Below the pieces are notes generated by a model. That model saw only the letters and a program-made list of their open reading frames with translations, was not told the DNA's origin and made no database searches. The translations under genes were made by a program, and so were the position numbers. Positions 15,987-22,614 of a stretch of DNA of 64,000 nt are shown piece after piece (position 1 is the first letter of the stretch; each line of letters opens with the position of its first letter). The stretch spans positions 2,170,001 to 2,234,000 of the forward strand of contig CBDDGS010000055.1 of NCBI GenBank assembly GCA_965227935.1. The letters run 5' to 3'. This DNA is from JAWPMT01 sp965227935 (lineage in GTDB: Bacteria; Bacteroidota; Bacteroidia; Cytophagales; Cyclobacteriaceae).

Positions 15987-16877
15987 TTATACGATGGTCA
16001 AGTCCTCGAACTCGTCGAAGCGGACCTTTTGTTGATAGATGAAGTGCAAGCTGTACGAAGCGGAGTCTTCCCAGACACCTTTCATCTGCTCGCCATTGAT
16101 AGATTGGATTTGGCTGATCTCTGAAGCCGTACCGCAGAAGAATGCCTGATCGGCGTCATACAATTCTTCTACGACAATATCTTTTTCGACAATCGTCACA
16201 CCCAGTTCCTTCGCCATGTGGAAGATGGACGCCCTTGTGATACCAGGGAGGATGTTTCCCTTCTTGGGTGTATAGAGCACATTGTCCTTCTCATAAAAGA
16301 AGTTGCTCGCAGGGCCCTCCGCCACATGATCGTTGGCGTCCAGTAGCAGCGCTTCGTCGTACCCAAGGTTGCGTGCCTGAGCTGACACGATGGTAGCTGA
16401 GGAGTAGTTGCCCACGACCTTTGCTTCGATGGGAATCGCCTGGGCGCTTGGCTTGCGGTACTGCGAGACCATCACATCCAGGGGCTTCAGGCCATTGTAC
16501 TTTTTCCACTTCCAGGCGGCCATGAAGATGTTGGAGTCCTTTGTTGGGCGTAGCATCATGTCCTGACCGGCGTAGACGAGGGGTCGGATGTAGGCGTCTG
16601 TCAGGTGATTCTTTTCGAGGAGTTCGTGTGCGATGTGTGTAAGCTCCTCCGCAGAGTAGGGGAGGTTGAGGTGCATCATTTCGGCGGACTTGTGCAGGCG
16701 TTTGAAGTGATCCAAGGCCTTGAAGATCTTATAGCTGCCGCCGCTCCTATACGATCGGATGCCCTCCAGAGCGCCAGTACCATAGTGCAATGTCTGGTCA
16801 AAGAGGCTTGTTTTAGCGTCTTTGGCCTTTATCCAGTTGCCATTATGGAATACGATCGTGTTGTCGTTGTAATACAT
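15987..16877 (-). CDS. ilvE: Branched-chain amino-acid aminotransferase
   Basis: This fold-type IV PLP enzyme performs the last step of valine, isoleucine and leucine synthesis. The 296 residues include the PLP lysine K153 in EAKVVGNYSSA, the LHYGTGALEGIRSY segment near the N-terminus and EGPASNFFYEKD. It is the first structural gene of the run. Its ATG lies 12 nt beyond the U-tract of the attenuator hairpin, so its expression should depend directly on attenuator read-through. Confidence 0.95.
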   Translation of the reverse strand: MYYNDNTIVFHNGNWIKAKDAKTSLFDQTLHYGTGALEGIRSYRSGGSYKIFKALDHFKRLHKSAEMMHLNLPYSAEELTHIAHELLEKNHLTDAYIRPLVYAGQDMMLRPTKDSNIFMAAWKWKKYNGLKPLDVMVSQYRKPSAQAIPIEAKVVGNYSSATIVSAQARNLGYDEALLLDANDHVAEGPASNFFYEKDNVLYTPKKGNILPGITRASIFHMAKELGVTIVEKDIVVEELYDADQAFFCGTASEISQIQSINGEQMKGVWEDSASYSLHFIYQQKVRFDEFEDLTIV

Positions 16878-16889
16878 GGTCGCACGTAT

Positions 16890-16920
16890 AAAAAAACGCC
16901 ATCCTGTCGGGATGGCGTCC
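16890..16920 (-). terminator. Attenuator terminator of the ilv-thr operon
   Basis: On the minus strand CGCCATCC and GGATGGCG form an 8-bp GC-rich stem with a 5-nt loop (CGACA), followed by seven U. It lies between the leader-peptide stop and ilvE, with no gene before it that needs terminating. It is the 3:4 hairpin of a classical amino-acid attenuator. Confidence 0.85.
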
Positions 16921-16980
16921 TAGTATTTTCTCGTAGATACATTGTCACCATCCCTTATTCGCTAGTCGTACGACTCGAAT
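16897..16980 (-). promoter_or_regulatory. Alternative RNA structures of the ilv attenuator
   Basis: Three mutually dependent pairings are visible on the minus strand. (1) A hairpin inside the leader codons, ATTCGAGTC-gtac-GACTagCGAAT (16957-16980). (2) The segment GGGATGGTG (16946-16954), which covers the last leader codons and the stop. (3) CGCCATCCC, the 5' arm of the terminator plus one base. Segment 2 can pair with segment 3 over 9 bp (one G-U), which excludes the terminator. A ribosome stalled on Ile/Val codons would leave segment 2 free (read-through), while one reaching the stop would cover it (termination). The pairings are seen in the sequence; the mechanism is inference from known attenuators. 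Confidence 0.75.
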
Positions 16981-17022
16981 AATCACGGTAATGACCACGA
17001 TATCTACAGTTATTAATTTCAT
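16945..17022 (-). CDS. ilvL: Ile/Val-rich leader peptide of the ilv-thr operon
   Basis: This 25-codon frame runs from ATG at 17022 to TGA at 16945. Its product begins MKLITVDIVVITVIIRVV and ends RLANKGW. It contains 5 Ile, 6 Val, 2 Leu and 2 Thr, i.e. 15 of 25 residues are products of, or belong to, the pathway encoded downstream, with the runs VVITVII and VV ahead of the stop. It is followed by an antiterminator/terminator pair and then ilvE. It is too short for normal gene calling. The symbol is given by analogy to enterobacterial ilv leaders; the sequence itself is not homologous to them. Confidence 0.8.
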   Translation of the reverse strand: MKLITVDIVVITVIIRVVRLANKGW

Positions 17023-17031
17023 AATTTCTTT

Positions 17032-17039
17032 CAAAAGTA
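17032..17039 (-). promoter_or_regulatory. -7 promoter element of the ilv-thr operon
   Basis: TACTTTTG on the minus strand is an exact TAnnTTTG match, 9 nt before the leader ATG. The -33 position (near TTTTC) is a poor match. If used, transcription would start only a few bases before the leader peptide, giving a nearly leaderless leader mRNA. Confidence 0.5.
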
Positions 17040-17131
17040 AAATATACACTTGCAATAGAAAATCTATTTAAACGATTTTTTCATTATTTATTTCGTTGCA
17101 AGAAGAAATTGGATATCTGCTGGGTGGTTAT

Positions 17132-17160
17132 AAAAAAAGCCCACGAGAGGGTGGGCTTTT
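17132..17160 (-). terminator. Intrinsic terminator upstream of the ilv promoter
   Basis: The perfect 8-bp stem AAGCCCAC/GTGGGCTT has a 6-nt loop and seven U in the minus direction. It lies about 330 bp beyond the sucC stop and insulates the ilv promoter from sucC transcription. Confidence 0.8.
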
Positions 17161-17490
17161 GAAGAATTTGCAATTTTCTGTCAGTCACAGTATCCAAGAA
17201 TTCTTATTTCCTTACCGCTCAAGCCGCGGGGCTCCTCATTTTTCAGGGATGAAAAACGAGGCAAAAAATCCTTCCTTCCTACAAGGTCTTCCGAGAGCTG
17301 GCATTGCTGAGAATTACTGTAGTGGCACCAGGGACTAGCGAGATGTACCACCCTCGGATCAAGTGGAGTGGCACGACTGTGTATGAAGGAATCGTCACGG
17401 ACGCGCTCCTTGGGGATTTGTCCAGCGCTGTGTTCGCAGGGACAATTCTCCTCTTTAGGGACTTAATTACGTCTTTATGACCTGAATAGC
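17161..17490. other. Non-coding gap between sucC and the ilv terminator
   Basis: No convincing frame was seen. The stretch holds short repeats shared with other gaps: ccgctcaagccgcgg at 17215 (like 60445) and the octamer agtggcac at 17321 and 17367 (also 60519). A small hairpin (tcctcattttt / aaaaacgagg) lies near 17233-17263. Confidence 0.5.
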
Positions 17491-18702
17491 TTATGCCAGT
17501 ACTTCGCGTACTTTATCCGCGGCGTCCTTGAGGAGGATCGCTGAAGTCACCTTCAATCCAGACTCTTCGATGATTTTTGCACCCTCTTCGGCATTGGTTC
17601 CTTGCAAGCGTACGATGATAGGCACGCTAATGTCACCAATGTTCTTGTAAGCTTCCACAACGCCACTTGCGACCCTGTCTCCCCTCACGATACCACCGAA
17701 GATGTTGATGAGGATCGCCTTCACATTAGGATCACGCAAGATGATACGAAAGCCCGCTTCGACCGTTTTGGCATTGGCACCTCCTCCTACGTCGAGGAAG
17801 TTGGCGGGCTCACCACCGGATAGCTTGATGATGTCCATGGTGGCCATGGCCAGGCCGGCGCCATTCACCATACAGCCGACGTTGCCTTCCAGCTTCACAT
17901 AGTTGAGGCCACTCTGTCCGGCTTCCACTTCCAAAGGATCTTCTTCCGTCAAGTCGCGCAGTTCAGCGAGGTCTTTGTGTCGGTAAAGAGCATTGTCGTC
18001 CAGATTGACCTTGGCGTCGACCGCCAGGATCTTGTTGTCAGATGTTTTTAGTACGGGGTTAATCTCAAACTGCGAGGCGTCAGTTGCTTCGTATGCTTTG
18101 TAGAGGGCGAAGATGAATTTCACCATGCCCTTGAATGCATCGCCGGTGAGCCCCAGTGCAAAGGCTACCTTGCGCGCCTGGAAACCCTGCAGGCCGACTG
18201 CCGGATTGACCCACTCCTTTACGATCTTCTCAGGAGTTTCCTCCGCCACGGTCTCGATGTCCATGCCCCCTTCGGTGGAGGCCATGATGATATTTTGTCC
18301 TGTTCCTCGATCAAGAAGGATCGAGAGATAATATTCCTTGGGCTCTGAGTCGCCAGGGTAGTACACATCCTCGGCTATCAGGATCTTGTTCACCTTTTTT
18401 CCAGCGGCTCCTGTCTGATGTGTCACTAGCGTCCCACCGAGGATCGCCTCTGACTTTGGCTCCACTTCTTCCAGGCTCTTGGCTAGTACCACTCCGTTCG
18501 AACCGGTCTCGTTGATTTTTCCTTTGCCCCGACCGCCAGCATGAATTTGCGCCTTGATCACATACCAACTGGTCCCTGTCTGCGCATTGAGTTCTTTCGC
18601 CGCTTCGACTGCTTTTTGAGGGGTATCTGCGACGATACCATTTTGGATCGTGACGCCGTAGCTCTTGAGTATTTCCTTTGCCTGGTATTCGTGGATATTC
18701 AT
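17491..18702 (-). CDS. sucC: Succinyl-CoA synthetase (ADP-forming) beta subunit
   Basis: This TCA-cycle enzyme couples succinyl-CoA cleavage to nucleoside triphosphate formation. The 403 residues show the ATP-grasp N-terminus (MNIHEYQAKEILKSYGV), the Gly-rich QIHAGGRGKGKI, NPAVGLQGFQARKVAFALGL and the C-terminal NIFGGIVRGDRVASG. The start is supported by the invariant MNIHEYQAK. The alpha subunit gene sucD is not adjacent, so the enzyme is assembled from unlinked genes. The downstream gap to the terminator at 17132 is long. Confidence 0.95.
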   Translation of the reverse strand: MNIHEYQAKEILKSYGVTIQNGIVADTPQKAVEAAKELNAQTGTSWYVIKAQIHAGGRGKGKINETGSNGVVLAKSLEEVEPKSEAILGGTLVTHQTGAAGKKVNKILIAEDVYYPGDSEPKEYYLSILLDRGTGQNIIMASTEGGMDIETVAEETPEKIVKEWVNPAVGLQGFQARKVAFALGLTGDAFKGMVKFIFALYKAYEATDASQFEINPVLKTSDNKILAVDAKVNLDDNALYRHKDLAELRDLTEEDPLEVEAGQSGLNYVKLEGNVGCMVNGAGLAMATMDIIKLSGGEPANFLDVGGGANAKTVEAGFRIILRDPNVKAILINIFGGIVRGDRVASGVVEAYKNIGDISVPIIVRLQGTNAEEGAKIIEESGLKVTSAILLKDAADKVREVLA

Positions 18703-18736
18703 GCCGTACTATTTTGCTGCGAATCTACTGGATACA

Positions 18737-18896
18737 ATGGAGAATTGAGAATGGAAAATGGAGAATTGGGTTCTGTCGCGCGTGGAGGGTCCCTTTAGGG
18801 ATTTAAGGGTGCGCGGAGGATGGAGAATGACGGATTGGAAATGGAGAATTGAGAACGACGAATTGAGAATTGAAAATGGATAATGGAGAATTGCAG
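18737..18896. repeat. Degenerate AT-rich minisatellite (gagaattgagaatggaaa type)
   Basis: About nine imperfect copies of a unit like atggagaattgag/aatggaaa run upstream of sucC, interrupted by a GC-rich patch around 18772-18820. Related pieces appear at 32651-32686. Such arrays are common between genes in Bacteroidota; no function is evident. Confidence 0.7.
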
Positions 18897-18949
18897 CAAA
18901 AAGTGGGTGTCATGGCGCACGGCCCAACGCTTTGAGCCATCGCACTAGG

Positions 18950-19029
18950 CTTCCTCGTGCATGGCCGAGCCATCGACCCCGCTATCGACGCTCCTGGCCA
19001 GTCTTGTCTCGGCCTTATGCTTGCGGCCT
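18950..19029 (+). repeat. Dispersed ~80-bp intergenic repeat, copy 1
   Basis: The segment from cttcctcgtgcatggccgag through tcggccttatgcttgcggcc matches, in the opposite orientation, 36641-36721 with only scattered differences and small indels. It is GC-richer than its surroundings. No frame spans it. It may be a non-autonomous element. Confidence 0.75.
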
Positions 19030-19057
19030 TTTAGTTGATAAGTTGATAAGTTCGATA

Positions 19058-19087
19058 GACTCCGAAGTTTTTGAAACTTCGGAAGTC
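19058..19087. repeat. Palindromic gacttcc-gaagtttc hairpin
   Basis: gactccgaagttt and aaacttcggaagtc pair almost perfectly around a 3-nt loop. It lies just after the cyclophilin gene stop (minus) and may act as its terminator, though the U-tract is better on the plus strand. Related hairpins occur at 62637-62666 and as a half-site at 59346-59362. Confidence 0.7.
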
Positions 19088-19104
19088 TTTTCTACCAAAG
19101 ACTA

Positions 19105-19926
19105 TTATTGAATAACCCTCGCTGACAGGATCCGCACATCTTCGATGGGTCGGTCCTGGTCGTTTGTCGGAGTGGTGGCGATAGCATCGACCACGGCCAT
19201 GCCCTCGATGACCTCTCCGAAGACGGTGTAGTTCTGGTCGAGGTGAGGCGTGCCTCCCTGGGTTCGATACACTTCTCGATGTGCTTCAGGGATCACATAG
19301 GGATCTAATTCCAGTGACTCTGCGATCGCCTTGAGGGAATCACTGAGCTGTCCGAACAGTTCCCAGTCAGCGTTCTCCTGCGCTTCCTGTCTCGCTGCTT
19401 TTAAACCGCTGTTCTCCGGAGCGTTCAGCGCATAGTTTTCAGCCAGCCACCCATTGATCCTTCGCTCGTCTACGTCGATCATGCTATCGGGACGGGGACC
19501 ACGTTGTACGATGTAAAACTGCATGGCGGAAGAGGCCCTTTCGGCATTGCCGTCCCGGGCAGCTCCGAGTGCACCTCGCTTATGAAAGAGTGTCGGATCA
19601 AATTCCGCAGGTACTCTGTAGTCACGATCTCCCTCACCAAGTGAGGCTTCGCCGTCGGCGTTCTTGCTGCTGGGATCACCGCCCTGGATCATGAATTCGT
19701 TGATCACGCGGTGAAAGAGCAAACTGTCAAATGCCTTCTCCTCCACCAGCTTGAGGAAATTGTCTCGGTGTTGCGGGGTCTTGTCCGATAGCTGAAGGAC
19801 GATCTTGCCTTTGGTCGTTTCGAAAGTGACCGTTGCGGGAGGTGGCCCGGAGGCCTCTGGTTCTTGTTGTTTCGAGGTGGAGCAGGCAGCTAAAGCTACA
19901 ATGATTGCCAGGTGGTGGAATCTCAT
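19105..19926 (-). CDS. Cyclophilin-type peptidyl-prolyl isomerase lipoprotein
   Basis: This 273-residue protein catalyses proline isomerisation in folding proteins, probably in the periplasm. It has a lipoprotein signal (ALAAC, Cys 15), then the cyclophilin fold with LLFHRVINEFMIQGGDP, MQFYIVQRG and a late TVFGEVIEGMAVVDAI. An insertion of ~50 residues (DWELFGQLSDSLKAIAESL region) separates the halves, as in many Bacteroidota cyclophilins. It stands alone. A repeat hairpin follows its stop. Confidence 0.9.
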   Translation of the reverse strand: MRFHHLAIIVALAACSTSKQQEPEASGPPPATVTFETTKGKIVLQLSDKTPQHRDNFLKLVEEKAFDSLLFHRVINEFMIQGGDPSSKNADGEASLGEGDRDYRVPAEFDPTLFHKRGALGAARDGNAERASSAMQFYIVQRGPRPDSMIDVDERRINGWLAENYALNAPENSGLKAARQEAQENADWELFGQLSDSLKAIAESLELDPYVIPEAHREVYRTQGGTPHLDQNYTVFGEVIEGMAVVDAIATTPTNDQDRPIEDVRILSARVIQ

Positions 19927-20007
19927 CTATGATTGTTTTAATGTGCTCGAAAGATAGGGAGAAAGTGAAGACCGATCCTATGCGAGCTATGGGACGAACC
20001 GAAACCC

Positions 20008-20733
20008 TCAGCTCTCTGCACTATCCGACTGGCCCCTGTACCGCCCCTGGCAATTGTACTCCAGGTCGATGATCACGGCCCTACTTCCCTGTGGCAGGAG
20101 TTCATACCCGTCTGGGCCTTGTATCCTGTCGAATACACTGGTTTCATAAATGCAGCTGGGATCGATGTCTGACGCCACCTTATCATCCAGTTGGATGTAC
20201 TTGCCACCGACATTGAGGAATTTTAGAATGTACTCTGAAGTATCAGCGCTCTTAAGTGCTGTGACCAATTCTTCATTGGCATAGGAGGCGAAATGCACTA
20301 CATGAAATGACCCCTCTCCACCCGCTATGTCAAGGGCAGTTTCATGGTGCCTTGGAGACTGCGGAGCGATATCTCCACCCATGCGACCACCGAGTTCCGG
20401 AAATATCGGCTCCCACGTCGTGCCGAAAAGGGTGTCAGCCCCGCGGACGATCAATATTTCATAGTGCCCGGCGGCAAGTCGTTTATGAAGGAACCCTGCG
20501 TTCACGAGCTGCCAACCGAAGTGGTAGGTGCCCATTTCAGGGCTTGCTACGGATCCGATCACTTCGTTGTTGATAATCAGGTCACAAGGGTCGCAAAAAG
20601 TACTGGTCACAGAAAAGTAGACATCCGTCTGCCCATCCGAAGGCCACCATTCAACAATGAGGACCAAGAGTACTGTTGCGACCATAATAGATCTGACCGT
20701 TAGCACCCAAGTCTTGTGGTTCCTGATAGCCAT
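20008..20733 (-). CDS. Hypothetical membrane-anchored protein
   Basis: This 241-residue protein is of no recognised family. One N-terminal transmembrane helix or uncleaved signal (VRSIMVATVLLVLIVEWW) precedes a mostly beta-rich exported domain. It contains FCDPCDLIINNEVIG, which resembles a PEGA-like beta repeat and carries a CxxC pair, and a C-terminal IYETSVFDRIQGPDGYELL. Codon use resembles that of its neighbours. It lies between the cyclophilin and beta-barrel genes in the same direction, with gaps of ~70-80 bp. Confidence 0.6.
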   Translation of the reverse strand: MAIRNHKTWVLTVRSIMVATVLLVLIVEWWPSDGQTDVYFSVTSTFCDPCDLIINNEVIGSVASPEMGTYHFGWQLVNAGFLHKRLAAGHYEILIVRGADTLFGTTWEPIFPELGGRMGGDIAPQSPRHHETALDIAGGEGSFHVVHFASYANEELVTALKSADTSEYILKFLNVGGKYIQLDDKVASDIDPSCIYETSVFDRIQGPDGYELLPQGSRAVIIDLEYNCQGRYRGQSDSAES

Positions 20734-20800
20734 ACTAGTAAGGTACGAAAAAACTCAACTCTTCGCCAGCGAGAACAAATAGAGCATCTCAGAGCCAGTG

Positions 20801-21478
20801 CTAGAATCGAACTCCGAGATTCAGATATACCTGCGATAGTTTGGATTTACCTTCCTTGAAGATGTCAGTGAACCCACGATTGTAACCAGCTTCGAGGAAT
20901 AAAAAGAGTACGTCTACACCTACTCCCAATTGTCCTCCGAACTGAAAAGTATTGATATCATCCTCGGACAGGCCCAGTGGATTGTCAGCGACATTGACGA
21001 TCAAGCCCGGAGAGATCCCACCGAAAGCCCGTATTCCTATGATCCGCTGTACGGGAGCAAGCAAATTGATGCCGACCGCTATGGGCAACTCCAGTTGGTG
21101 TATGCCGAATGTCTTATCCGTAATCGGATTGGGGTTATCAGGTTCCTCAAGAACGGCTGCAGAGCCCATGTAGCGAAGTCCCACTTCCCAGGAGGTAAAC
21201 CTTCCTTTGCGATAAGAGACCCCCAGGTCATATCCGGCGGCTAGCGCGGATTCAAATCGGCTTTCCTTGAAGGCAATGGTGCTGCCCGTAATACCTCCGT
21301 ACAATTTGAAGCTCTTTCTCTTTTTTGATTGCCTCTCCTCTTTTTTGGCGTCTCTCTGCTCTTTTTTGAAATCCTTTTCTGCCGAAACGTCGGAAGTCTC
21401 TTGTGCCTGCAATGGGACACCGGAAAGGAGCCACAAGGTCATCAGGAAAGCACCGGCAGTGCTCAATAGCTTCTTCAT
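20801..21478 (-). CDS. Outer-membrane beta-barrel protein (PorT-like fold)
   Basis: This protein has about 225 residues from the ATG at 21478 (MKKLLSTAGAFLMTLWLLSG, cleaved near PLQAQE); a Met three codons earlier is possible. A short charged linker (KKEQRDAKKEERQSKKRK region) leads to alternating beta strands such as GYDLGVSYRKGRFTSWEVGLRYMG, written here only to show glycine/aromatic alternation, and the chain ends LNLGVRF, with a terminal Phe typical of barrels. Predicted location is the outer membrane; ligand or partner unknown. A -7 element lies 40 bp upstream. Confidence 0.7.
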   Translation of the reverse strand: MKKLLSTAGAFLMTLWLLSGVPLQAQETSDVSAEKDFKKEQRDAKKEERQSKKRKSFKLYGGITGSTIAFKESRFESALAAGYDLGVSYRKGRFTSWEVGLRYMGSAAVLEEPDNPNPITDKTFGIHQLELPIAVGINLLAPVQRIIGIRAFGGISPGLIVNVADNPLGLSEDDINTFQFGGQLGVGVDVLFLFLEAGYNRGFTDIFKEGKSKLSQVYLNLGVRF

Positions 21479-21518
21479 GGTAGGCATTTTTGGTTTGCTT
21501 GGGACTGAAGTCGAAAAG

Positions 21519-21526
21519 CAAACTTA
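21519..21526 (-). promoter_or_regulatory. -7 promoter element of the beta-barrel gene
   Basis: TAAGTTTG on the minus strand fits TAnnTTTG exactly, about 40 nt upstream of the start. The -33 region lacks a clear TTTG. Confidence 0.4.
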
Positions 21527-21576
21527 GCCTTCACCACCGAAAAGCAGTATAGAATGCCGACGATATAGGTTGAGAT

Positions 21577-22452
21577 CTATTCTTTCAATAGGGCCTCAAT
21601 CTTCTCGGCCGCTTGCTCTATCTCTCCCATGAAGACGACCTCACCTGCCTTGTTGAGGAGAATGACCGTCGGGTACACATAGACACTGAGGTCATCGATG
21701 AATTGTTGCGTGCCTCGCAAAACGGGGAAGGAATAACCTTTTTCTTCGATAGATGTAAAAAGTTCATTGGGCTCGTCACGGCGCATGGGCCTGTTGACTG
21801 CGAACACCTCCACACTGGGATGGGATTGGTATTTCTCGTATATCGCCTGGAGTTGCGGGAATTTGACCCAGCAAGGGCCACAGCTGACAAACCAAAAGTC
21901 AAAAAGCACGATCTTCCCCCTCAATGATTCATTGCTGATGATCTCACCAGCTTTGTCCGACAATTCGAATGGGACCACCACATTGTTGGCCACATCGCCC
22001 GTGAAGGTGCCATATTCGATCTTATGCACCCAAAGCTTGTACGGACCGAGGCTCATGATCAGCGGGAAGATGGCCATGAAAACTGGGATCATTATTTTCC
22101 GTTTTTCCTTAAGGCAATACCAGAGCCCGGCGGCGATTCCCAGAAGCATCGATAAGTAGGCAGGGGCGATCTTAATCGAGTATTTGGGGGTTGAAAAAAC
22201 CGCCTTGGGAACTGTAAGTAGCAGTATAGCCATCACAATGGGAATGAGTACCCCTGCCAATCCCAATCTGTGTTTCAATTTTGATACTCCGAGGCCAACG
22301 AGTATTGCCGGCACTAGGAAAAGTAAGAGAATACCCAAGCCTGTTGGGAACCCCCAGGCCCCTTCTCGAATGCCGACGGCCAGCACCATGGCGATCACGC
22401 TCACGACAAATAGACTTAGAATAATCAGCGCATTGATCAGAATTCTTTTCAT
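21577..22452 (-). CDS. TlpA-like membrane thiol-disulfide protein
   Basis: The start is the ATG at 22452 (MKRILINALIILSLFVV); 20 upstream codons are unsupported. In the 291 residues, about four hydrophobic helices fill the first ~130. A periplasmic thioredoxin/TlpA domain follows, with FWFVSCGPCWVKFPQL near residue 195 (active-site CGPC) and the cis-Pro segment VYVYPTVILL. It probably reduces or exchanges disulfides in exported proteins. The multi-span N-terminus differs from the single anchor of ordinary TlpA. No cytochrome-maturation genes lie nearby. Confidence 0.8.
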   Translation of the reverse strand: MKRILINALIILSLFVVSVIAMVLAVGIREGAWGFPTGLGILLLFLVPAILVGLGVSKLKHRLGLAGVLIPIVMAILLLTVPKAVFSTPKYSIKIAPAYLSMLLGIAAGLWYCLKEKRKIMIPVFMAIFPLIMSLGPYKLWVHKIEYGTFTGDVANNVVVPFELSDKAGEIISNESLRGKIVLFDFWFVSCGPCWVKFPQLQAIYEKYQSHPSVEVFAVNRPMRRDEPNELFTSIEEKGYSFPVLRGTQQFIDDLSVYVYPTVILLNKAGEVVFMGEIEQAAEKIEALLKE

Positions 22453-22614
22453 GATTAGTTTCTGTAAATTGGGTAGGTCTAATTCATGTAGCTGGAGTCC
22501 TCTAAGGACCATTTTTGAATATGGGTTGCAGATCGACGACTATGAAAAAATTGACGCGAAGTGGCTGTTTTTGGGTATGGAGCCACTAAGTCCATGGTAT
22601 AATTCCTTTTCTCT

